Source: Synergistaceae bacterium
GTDB lineage: Bacteria > Synergistota > Synergistia > Synergistales > Aminobacteriaceae
Length of the DNA: 6,238 bases
Assembly: GCA_031289165.1 (NCBI GenBank)
Contig: JAITPZ010000034.1
Coordinates: 1 to 6,238, forward strand
Reading direction: 5' to 3'
This document shows, piece after piece, positions 1-6,000 of the stretch. The translations under genes and the position numbers were made by a program. Within the stretch, counting starts at the first letter, position 1. Each line of letters begins with the position of its first letter. Below the pieces are notes generated by a model. The model did no database searches. It was not told the origin of the DNA and saw nothing but the letters and a program-made list of their open reading frames with translations.

Positions 1-143
1 GCGCCCGTCGCGCCCGCGGCGACCACCTCGGCGAGGGCGGACTTCACCACGTCGAACACCACAAGAGACTTCCCGGCCTTCAGAAGGTTTTTCGCCATGG
101 GTTTGCCCATAATGCCAAGTCCAATGAAACCAATTTTACTCAT
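1..143 (-). CDS. garR: 2-hydroxy-3-oxopropionate reductase-like beta-hydroxyacid dehydrogenase, N-terminal fragment
   Basis: This is the first 47 codons of a beta-hydroxyacid dehydrogenase; the rest lies beyond the left edge. The visible part is the start of a Rossmann fold, with the dinucleotide-binding loop GLGIMG at residues 8-13 followed by KPMAKNLLKAG, a pattern typical of GarR (tartronate semialdehyde reductase), GlxR, YihU and 3-hydroxyisobutyrate dehydrogenase. The closest match from memory is GarR, hence the symbol, but the substrate-binding and catalytic parts (including the conserved Lys) are not in the window. Asp31 at the end of the second strand, as in YihU, would be compatible with NAD(H) use; this is inference. 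The ATG start is supported by AAGGAAGAGA about 7 bases upstream. The gene follows the transketolase pair on the same strand after a 171-bp gap, so it is probably in the same pathway. The family is near certain; the exact substrate (tartronate semialdehyde, sulfolactaldehyde or another) is open. Confidence 0.85.
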   Translation of the reverse strand, partial: MSKIGFIGLGIMGKPMAKNLLKAGKSLVVFDVVKSALAEVVAAGATG

Positions 144-150
144 TCACAAA

Positions 151-160
151 TCTCTTCCTT
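151..160 (-). promoter_or_regulatory. Ribosome binding site of the reductase gene
   Basis: AAGGAAGAGA on the minus strand, 7 bases before the ATG at 143, fixes the start of the reductase. An in-frame six-codon ATG...TGA (164-144) overlaps it and abuts the start, but has no ribosome binding site of its own. Confidence 0.75.
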
Positions 161-172
161 TCATAATTGAAG

Positions 173-244
173 CAGGGGGCCGGAGCGCGCTGCGCACACC
201 TTCGGTTCGCCCCCCCTCCCGCCAAAAGACCTCACAGGGGGCCG
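173..244 (-). repeat. Two CGGCCCCCTG copies flanking a G7 run
   Basis: Read on the minus strand, the 10-mer CGGCCCCCTG occurs at 244-235 and again at 182-173, exact in both places. Between them, at 217-210, is AGGGGGGG. In RNA the AGGGGG can pair with the CCCCCT of either copy, giving two mutually exclusive 6-bp stems. This is directly visible; that it matters is inference. Short matches of this kind also arise by chance in GC-rich spacers. Confidence 0.4.
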
Positions 245-314
245 TGGACCTCCTGATCCCAATTATTGAGCCTGAGGCGTGGGCGATGCTTTTTAACAAT
301 ACTTTTCAGAAAAT

Positions 315-1271
315 TCACTTCCCATGACGCGACAAAATTTCCCTCGCGGCGGTCGCTATGTGTTCGGGGGTCAGGCCGTAGTGCTCCAGAAGCTGCTCGT
401 AGCTGTGGGCGGACTGCCCGTAACGGTCGGCGATGCCGATGCGCTTCGCGGGCAGCGGCGTCGAGGCGGTAGACTCGGCTATTGCCGCGGCAAGGCCTCC
501 GATGACGCTGTGCTCCTCCGCCGTGACGAGGGCGTGGACCCCGGAGAGGGCGCTCGCGACCGCCTCCGCGTCCAGCGGCTTTATCGTGCTGAAGTTCACC
601 ACGCGGGCGGCGATTCCCTCCGCTTTCAGAAGCTCCCGCGCTTTGAGCGCCATGTCGACCATGAGTCCGGTGGCGCAGAGCGCGACGTCTCCCCCCTCGG
701 CCAGCACCAGGGGCTTGCCCGGCTCGAACGGCGTCGACTCGTCCGTCAGTATCGGCACGTCGTTGCGGTTCAATCGTATGTAGACCGGGCCCCTGATGGC
801 GACGGCGGCGCGGAGGGCCTTCGGAACCTCCACGGCGTCGAGGGGAGAAAAAACGGTCATGTTGGGCAGAACACGCATGATGGCCACGTCCTCGAAGGAC
901 TGGTGCGTCGCGCCGTCTCCGAAGTCGGAAAGACCCGCGCTGGAGCCGATGATTTTCACGTTGAGGTTGGGCAGGCAGATTCCCTGACGAATCTGATCGA
1001 AGGGCCGCCCGGTCACGAACACCGCGAAGGTGTGGACGAAGGGCGTCTTGCCGCACAGGGCGAGCCCCGCCGCGGCGCAGACCATGTTGGCCTCTCCAAT
1101 GCCCATCTCGAAGTACTGTCCCGGCAGGTTGTTTTCGATCTGAACGGACTGCGTGGAGCTGCAGAGGTCGGCGTCCAGCGCCACGATGTTCCGGTCGGCC
1201 CTCGCCAGCTCCAGAAGCGCGGCGCCATACGCCACACGGAGATTCTTTTCCATAACCTTATTCTCTCCCAT
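315..1271 (-). CDS. Transketolase C-terminal subunit (pyrimidine-binding and C-terminal domains)
   Basis: This 318-aa protein is the second half of a transketolase, which in classical enzymes is joined to the N-terminal half. Residues about 10-172 form the TPP pyrimidine-binding domain and about 185-310 the transketolase C-terminal domain. Visible key residues are D36 in DADL, E60 in GIGEANM (the glutamate that activates the TPP aminopyrimidine), H80, the GRPFDQIR segment at 88-95, H123 in DGATHQ, and E253-H254 in EEHSVIGG. It should pair with the subunit encoded just upstream, the cofactor sitting at the interface, and move a two-carbon ketol unit between sugar phosphates in the cytoplasm. 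The chosen ATG has a strong AGGAGG 7 bases upstream that lies at the stop codon of the upstream gene, only 12 bp away, so translation is probably coupled. A second ATG at codon 7 (1253) also has a GGAGAG before it and would begin MEKNLR, giving 312 aa. Split transketolases of this kind serve central metabolism in some organisms and dedicated sugar pathways in others (for example AptAB for apulose 4-phosphate, SqwGH for sulfofructose); the sequence does not decide between them. Confidence 0.95.
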   Translation of the reverse strand: MGENKVMEKNLRVAYGAALLELARADRNIVALDADLCSSTQSVQIENNLPGQYFEMGIGEANMVCAAAGLALCGKTPFVHTFAVFVTGRPFDQIRQGICLPNLNVKIIGSSAGLSDFGDGATHQSFEDVAIMRVLPNMTVFSPLDAVEVPKALRAAVAIRGPVYIRLNRNDVPILTDESTPFEPGKPLVLAEGGDVALCATGLMVDMALKARELLKAEGIAARVVNFSTIKPLDAEAVASALSGVHALVTAEEHSVIGGLAAAIAESTASTPLPAKRIGIADRYGQSAHSYEQLLEHYGLTPEHIATAAREILSRHGK

Positions 1272-1283
1272 GCTGCTCCCTCC

Positions 1284-2114
1284 TCACTTTGCCGAGGCCG
1301 CCATGACGGAGGCGACGGCCTTCTCCCGCTCTTCGACGGTCAGGAGGTTGTTATGGTACGCGTGTTTGTTTTCCGCGAAGTCGACGCCCCTGCCCTTCAC
1401 CGTGCGCGCGATGATCGCCGTGGGGCAGCCCCGGACCGCCGCGGCCTTGTCGAGGGTCTCGACGATGTCCGTTATGTCGTGTCCGTCGATTTCGAAGGTC
1501 TTCCAGCCGAAGGCCGCGAAACGCCCCGGGATGTTCCCTATCGTGTAGCGGTCCCGGGTCTTTCCCATAGCCTGAATGCCGTTCATGTCCACGATCACCG
1601 TCAGGTTGTCCAGAGCGTAGTGACTGGCCGCCATCGTGGCCTCCCAGAGTTGCCCCTCCGCCAGTTCGCCGTCTCCGACAATCACGTACACGTGGTAGTC
1701 GAGCCCGTCCGCCTTTCCGGCCAGCGCCATCCCCACGCCCACGGAGAGCCCCTGCCCCAGCGAGCCGGTGTTGGCCTCGATGCCGGGGGTCGTCCGCTCG
1801 GGATGTCCCTGCAGAAGGCTGCCCAGGCTCTTCGTCGTCGCGAGGACGCTCCTGTCGAAATAACCCGCCTCCGCCAGAGCGGCGTACTGCGCGAGGACGG
1901 CGTGCCCCTTGCTCATGATGAAACGATCGCGATTGGGGTCGTCCTTCCTTTCGGGGCTGTGGCGCATTTTGTAAAAATACAGCACCGCCACGATGTCGGC
2001 GCTGGACATCGATCCCCCGAGGTGCCCGCGGTTTCCAATTCCGAGAGCGTCGATGATTCCCAACCGCACGCTGCACGCCTTTTCGCGCAGCGAACCTTCC
2101 AATTCCCTGTCCAC
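1284..2114 (-). CDS. Transketolase N-terminal subunit (TPP diphosphate-binding)
   Basis: This 276-aa protein is the N-terminal, thiamine-diphosphate-binding half of a split transketolase. Visible motifs in order are GHLGGSMS around H31, SKGH at 68-71, TGSLGQGLS at 116-124, the metal/diphosphate motif GDGELAEGQLWEA at 147-159 continuing to D176 and N178 in VDMNGIQ, DGHD around H212, and TVKGRG at 238-243. The GDG...N motif binds the Mg-TPP diphosphate; the histidines match those lining the transketolase active site. All the expected residues are there, so it should be active with its partner. The start is a GTG, chosen because GGAGGTGAG lies 3 bases before it (core GGAGGT 6 bases away) and because the family-like sequence begins there. 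It lies 57 bp after the regulator gene and 12 bp before the C-terminal subunit, so all three are probably one transcript. It is not a 1-deoxyxylulose-5-phosphate synthase or pyruvate dehydrogenase E1: the SKGH and TGSLGQGLS motifs are those of transketolase. The donor and acceptor sugars are unknown. Confidence 0.95.
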   Translation of the reverse strand: MDRELEGSLREKACSVRLGIIDALGIGNRGHLGGSMSSADIVAVLYFYKMRHSPERKDDPNRDRFIMSKGHAVLAQYAALAEAGYFDRSVLATTKSLGSLLQGHPERTTPGIEANTGSLGQGLSVGVGMALAGKADGLDYHVYVIVGDGELAEGQLWEATMAASHYALDNLTVIVDMNGIQAMGKTRDRYTIGNIPGRFAAFGWKTFEIDGHDITDIVETLDKAAAVRGCPTAIIARTVKGRGVDFAENKHAYHNNLLTVEEREKAVASVMAASAK

Positions 2115-2117
2115 TCC

Positions 2118-2126
2118 CTCACCTCC
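2118..2126 (-). promoter_or_regulatory. Ribosome binding site that fixes the GTG start of the transketolase N subunit
   Basis: GGAGGTGAG on the minus strand, with its GGAGGT core 6 bases before the GTG at 2114. Without it the start would be uncertain, because another GTG in a different frame sits inside this site (2122). Confidence 0.8.
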
Positions 2127-2132
2127 AGTGTC

Positions 2133-2149
2133 GTCGCGAAAACCGCGAC
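2133..2149 (-). promoter_or_regulatory. Hairpin in the regulator-transketolase gap
   Basis: On the minus strand GTCGCG and CGCGAC form a perfect 6-bp stem around a 5-base loop (GTTTT), in the 57-bp gap between the regulator stop and the transketolase start. No T-run follows, so it is not a standard intrinsic terminator. Its base ends 6 bases before the ribosome binding site. It could act in RNA processing or translation, or as DNA it could be a binding site; a role is inference. Confidence 0.45.
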
Positions 2150-2171
2150 ATTTGTCTCGCAGCCCGTCGGT

Positions 2172-2888
2172 TCAGGACTGCTTTTCCAGCATCGACAGGA
2201 CGTAGCCCCGCGTGTCCTCGATGTGCTCCTGCATGACGAGACTTACCCGCTCGGAATCCCTGTCCCCGAAAGCCTGAATCAGTTGCCGGTGATATTTCAG
2301 CGCCCTCTTCCGCCTCCACTCGTAGGACCCGGAGATGCTCTGCTGCTTTTTGAAAATATCGAGAATCATATCGAACGTGTGGATGTACAGCATATTGCGC
2401 GTCATGTCCGCGATGGCCGAGTGGAACCGGATGTCCGCCATCTCGAACGCGTCGGACTCCTCCGCCGTCGATTTCTCCTGCGTCTCGGCGAGCTCGGAGA
2501 GAAGTTCTATCTCCCCGTCGGTGATCCTCTCTGAGGCCAGAAAGGCGCAGAACGGCTCCAGCCCTCTCCTGAAATCCAACAGCTGCAACAGGTCTTTCAT
2601 GTTGCTGAGATCGAGGTGCGGCATCGGGGTTTGCGGATTGAGATTTTCCGAGACGAACGTCCCCAGCCCCGGGACCGTGTAGACAAAGTTACCCGCCTTC
2701 AGGAGATTGAGCGCTTCCCGTATCGTGGAACGGCCAACATTGAACGCCTTCATCAGCTCGGCCTCGGTATAGATCTGCTCCCCCGGCTTCCAAAACCCGC
2801 TGAGGATTTTTTCTCTGATTTTTTCACAGACGATAATATTGCGATTTTTTCTTTGCAGCGGATCGAATACGGCCCGTTCCTGTTCCAT
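2172..2888 (-). CDS. GntR-family transcriptional regulator, FCD (FadR-type) subfamily
   Basis: This 238-aa protein has a GntR winged helix-turn-helix at about residues 17-80, including EKIREKILSGFWKPGEQ, EAELMKAFNVGRSTIREAL and the wing VPGLGTFV, then an all-helical FCD ligand-binding domain at about 95-232. In that domain D152 and H156 (DIRFH), H200 (KYHRQL) and H222 (EHIE) sit where the family's metal-binding Asp and His residues do, so it probably binds a metal and a carboxylate-type effector. Members of this group usually repress catabolic genes for organic or sugar acids until the effector appears. The ATG at 2888 is chosen over an upstream in-frame start (2951) because AGAGGAG lies 8 bases before it and because the 21 extra codons would cover a good promoter. 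It precedes the split transketolase by 57 bp on the same strand, so it is likely the local, self-controlling regulator of that operon. The effector cannot be named. Confidence 0.93.
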   Translation of the reverse strand: MEQERAVFDPLQRKNRNIIVCEKIREKILSGFWKPGEQIYTEAELMKAFNVGRSTIREALNLLKAGNFVYTVPGLGTFVSENLNPQTPMPHLDLSNMKDLLQLLDFRRGLEPFCAFLASERITDGEIELLSELAETQEKSTAEESDAFEMADIRFHSAIADMTRNMLYIHTFDMILDIFKKQQSISGSYEWRRKRALKYHRQLIQAFGDRDSERVSLVMQEHIEDTRGYVLSMLEKQS

Positions 2889-2904
2889 TTTTTTCTCTCC
2901 TCTG

Positions 2905-2915
2905 ATGTCTGACAA
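2905..2915 (-). promoter_or_regulatory. Candidate GntR/FCD operator overlapping the transcription start
   Basis: TTGTCAGACAT on the minus strand contains the perfect palindrome TGTC-A-GACA. It fits the FadR-subfamily pattern TNGTNNNACNA at all fixed positions but the last. It overlaps the end of the -10 box and the expected start of transcription, where bound protein would block RNA polymerase. The fit to the adjacent regulator's class makes autorepression likely; this is inference from pattern and position. Confidence 0.55.
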
Positions 2916-2942
2916 GTTACTCCAGGTCGCCCGATTTGTCAA
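2914..2942 (-). promoter_or_regulatory. Sigma70-type promoter for the regulator and downstream operon
   Basis: On the minus strand TTGACA (2942-2937) and TAACTT (2919-2914) are separated by exactly 17 bp. The -35 is a perfect consensus and the -10 matches four of six positions (TAtaaT keeps T1, A2, A4 and T6 if aligned to TATAAT). It sits directly upstream of the regulator's ribosome binding site, giving a leader of about 20 bases. This is the best promoter in the window and would serve the regulator, both transketolase subunits and perhaps the reductase. It is predicted from sequence only. Confidence 0.7.
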
Positions 2943-3097
2943 GGAAGGCATCGAACAGAAAAGACATTGAAGTCACAGGAAGATATACAGGGACGGCAGG
3001 ACTCATCGGGGAAGATTTTCCAAATTCTGCATCAATTTCGCGTCTCAGTTTTACGCCCATTCCGCCCATCAGGGCGACCACATGCCGAACATGCGCT

Positions 3098-6000
3098 TCA
3101 CTCCACATTCACCGCGTTGTCCCGGATCCGCTCGAACAGATCTACGATTTTTCTTCGCTTCGCGTCGTCGAAAAGTTTCACGAAACTTTGCGGCTTGTCG
3201 AAGGGGGCCTGAGTCAGAACTTTCGGGTCTTCGATACAGCCGTTCTGCACGACATAGTCCACAATTTTTTTGATGAAGACGATCTGCTGCTGATTCAGAG
3301 ACTGATCGTCGATGAACTCCGAAAACACCTTCATCGCGGCGTCGTGTTCCAGCCTGGCGACCCTGCGCACCAGAAGGCCGAAGGGCAGGTCCTGATAGGC
3401 GCGCCGATAATCCTCGGCGTTGCCCAATTCCTTCGTTAAAATATCGGACAGAACCTGATATTCGGATTCGGTCAGCCGGATATTGTTGCGCAGTTTGTAG
3501 ATAGCGATGTGGTCGCGGTGCTCCTCGATATAACGATTGACCTTCTGCCTGTAGTTCTCAAAATCATACGCCCCATCCAGCGCTTCACCGTCTTTTTCGG
3601 TCAGCACCTCGTCGGAAAGGTTGGTGTATATGGGGCTCCTGCCCGTGCCTTCGTCGACGACAAATTTTATCAGGTCGCGCAATTCCGTTCGGGCCATCTC
3701 CAGGGCCGTGAGATCGTTGGACGCCCAAAATTCGTCGCTCCCGACGGAGTGGATCAACGGCAGCTTTTCTTTGACCTGCGGGATCGTCGCGCGCTTTTCG
3801 AGCGCCGCGCAAAGGGCGCAAAGCTGATTTTTGAGCTTCCTGAAAGCCGATGTCGCCCCAATTTGGGCGAGGATAAGCCCGTACAGGTGATTGTCGAAAC
3901 GCTTTGCGTACTCGTCCGCGTCGTCCATGTACACGAGCGGGGCTACAGACTCGGACAGGTCGTGTTTGTCCTGCTCGGAAAGGGAGGCGAACGCCTGCGC
4001 GTTTTTATACCGCTCCACGCAGCTTCGTTTCAGTTTGACGGAGGTCAGCTCCGCGTTCAGCGCCTTCACCTGAGACAGAATGACGGACACGAGGGACTCC
4101 CGCCAGCTCCGATAAGCGTCTTCCGTAAAGGCGCTTTCCTGAAAGACATGGATCAGTTTGATTCTTTTTATAAAGATGGCCTCGGAAAGGCTTTGTGTTT
4201 CTTTCCCTTCAATACCCTTTCTCCGGGCCCGGAAAAATTCGAAATTTCCAAGGTAGTCGAAGATGCAGAACCGGCGTTTGTCCGTATATGGGCCATCTTT
4301 CGAGTCCACGCATTCAAGCCCATCGCACAGGCGCGTGCCGCGACCGATCATCTGCCAGAATTTCGTCCTTGAGCGCACTTTTTTGAAGAACACCAGGTTG
4401 ACGACCTCCGGCACGTCAAGCCCCGTGTCCATCATGTCCACCGAGACGGCGACGTGCGGCTCCTTTTCCGCCACCTTGAAATCGTCGATGATCGTTTGGG
4501 CGTAGGCGTCGTCGCAGACGACGCGCCGGGCAAAGGTTCCTTTGTACTGCGGAAACAGGCTGTCGAAACGTTCCACAATATATTGGGCATGGCGCTTATT
4601 TTGCGCGAATACGATCGTTTTACCAATTCTGTCGCCGCCGGACACTTTGACGCCCTTCGTCATCAGGTCTTCGAGCACCCGATCCACGGTTTGCCGGTTG
4701 AAAACAAATTTGTTGATCTGCGGAGAGGGAATAAAGTCCGGCAGCTCGCCCTCTTCGTCGGTGAAATCCTCTTCATACCGCTGTTTGTCCGCGTCAGACA
4801 GTTTGTCGTAGACGATGCCCTCCTCCAGAAATTTGGTCGCCACCTCGATGTTGAAGTACGGCACGAGCACATGGTCGGTGCAGACCGCCGTTTCGTAATC
4901 GTAGGCACAGGTCGGCACCCCCTGTTCCATCTCGAAAAAGTCGTAGGTATTGCGGTCCACGTCGTTTTTGGGTGTGGCCGTGAGTCCCACCAGAGAGGCG
5001 TCGAAGTACTCGAAAATGGCCCTGTACTTTTTAAAGATGCTTCGGTGCGCCTCGTCCACGATGATCATGTCGAAGTGCGCTGGCGTAAACAGGAGTCTGC
5101 CGTCCTCGTTTTTCGCGGAATCGATGGCGTTCAGCATCGTGGGGTACGTCGAGAACACAATGCGCGCGTTTTTGTCGTCTTTGTTGACAAGCAGGTTGCA
5201 CAGCGACATTTCCGGAAGGTAGCCGCGGAAAGCCCCCTTTGCCTGTTTCACGAGCGCGGTGCGGTCGGCGAGAAACAGGACGTTCGTCACGTGTCCGCCC
5301 CGGCTCAGAACGTCCGTCAGGCTGGCGGCGACGCGGGTTTTTCCGGTCCCTGTGGCCATGACGAGCAGACTTCTTCGGTGTCCCTGTTGGATATTGCCGC
5401 ACACGGCGCGGATGGCTTCCTTCTGGTAATATCGATCGGTGATTTTGTCGTCGATGGGGATATTGTCCAAATCTTTGCGTTCATCGCGCCGGTTCATCAG
5501 CTTTTGAAGGTCGTCGCGGCTGAAGATGCCGCTGACCCTGCGCTGCGGCGAACTCAGGTCGTCCCAGAAGAAGGTCTCGAACCCGTTGGTGGTGAACATC
5601 ATCGGCCTGCGCCCGTAGCGTTTTTCCAAACTGTCGGCGTAGAGCTTCACCTGCTGCCTGCCGATGTTCGGGTCTTTGCTCGTTCTTTTGGCCTCGATCA
5701 CGGCCAGCGGAAGCCCATCTCTGCCGTACAGCACGTAATCGGCGAAGCCGGGCTGACCGGGCACACCCGCCATATCCGCGACTTCGACCTCTTCGCCCAC
5801 GTCTCCGCCGTCGCCGTCAGCATTGGAAAAAGTCCAGCCAAGAAGTTTCAGGTCCACGTCGATGTACTTTTTGCGCGTGGCGAACTCCGAGAGGTCCGCC
5901 GCGATGAAAGTCCGCTCCGCTCTGTGCTGTTCCTTTTGTCCGGTCCAGGCGGCGCTCATTTCCTCAATTTTTTGCCGGAGCGCCTCGATTTCGGACTCTT

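Larger units (their letters stand above)
144..314 (-). other. Intergenic region between transketolase C subunit and the reductase
   Basis: This 171-bp gap is long compared with the other gaps in the operon. On the coding strand it begins AT-rich, becomes very GC-rich in the middle, and ends with the reductase's ribosome binding site (151-160). The middle holds a run of seven G (210-216 on the plus strand read as C) flanked by two copies of CGGCCCCCTG. I see no convincing sigma70 promoter and no stem followed by a T-run. The reductase could be read by run-through, with the GC-rich part acting as an RNA folding or processing element, or it could have a promoter I do not recognise. Open frames that cross this gap are extensions of shadow frames and do not look like proteins. 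Confidence 0.5.
2889..3097 (-). other. Spacer between hsdR and the regulator
   Basis: This 209-bp gap separates the defence gene from the metabolic operon. It holds the regulator's promoter, operator and ribosome binding site near its left end. About 20 bases after the hsdR stop there is a 5-bp stem, CGCCC-TGAT-GGGCG (3076-3063), but no T-run follows, so I do not call a terminator; transcription of hsdR may continue into the regulator. A 63-codon open frame (3108-2917) crosses the gap, overlaps the end of hsdR and runs through the promoter to a stop in the -10 box; it has no ribosome binding site that I can see and resembles nothing I know. Confidence 0.5.

Noticed and set aside
144..164. A six-codon leader frame (MKGRDL) ending directly at the reductase ATG, suggesting leader-peptide control.
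   Set aside because: It has no ribosome binding site; its own codons are the reductase's ribosome binding site, and a leader this short with no regulatory codon run is expected by chance.
232..1056. A 274-codon minus-strand frame overlapping the transketolase C subunit in another frame.
   Set aside because: Its product is an Arg/Gly/His-rich low-complexity sequence typical of an off-frame reading of a GC-rich gene; the overlapping frame has every transketolase motif.
324..2534. A 736-codon open frame on the plus strand running antisense to both transketolase genes and part of the regulator.
   Set aside because: It mirrors the codon structure of three well-supported minus-strand genes, is rich in Arg, Gly, Val and His as such shadows are, has no ribosome binding site, and resembles no protein family.
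2889..2951. A 21-codon N-terminal extension of the regulator to an earlier in-frame start.
   Set aside because: It would place the promoter and operator inside the coding region, while the ATG at 2888 has its own AGAGGAG site and gives the usual FCD regulator length.
3063..3076. A possible hsdR terminator, the CGCCC-TGAT-GGGCG stem.
   Set aside because: The stem is only 5 bp and is followed by GAATGGGCGT on the coding strand, with no T-run.
2917..3108. A 63-codon minus-strand frame overlapping the end of hsdR by 11 bp, which could look like a translationally coupled small gene.
   Set aside because: There is no visible ribosome binding site, no recognisable domain, and it runs through the regulator's -35 box and ends in its -10 box. 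Conservation in relatives would be needed to revive it.
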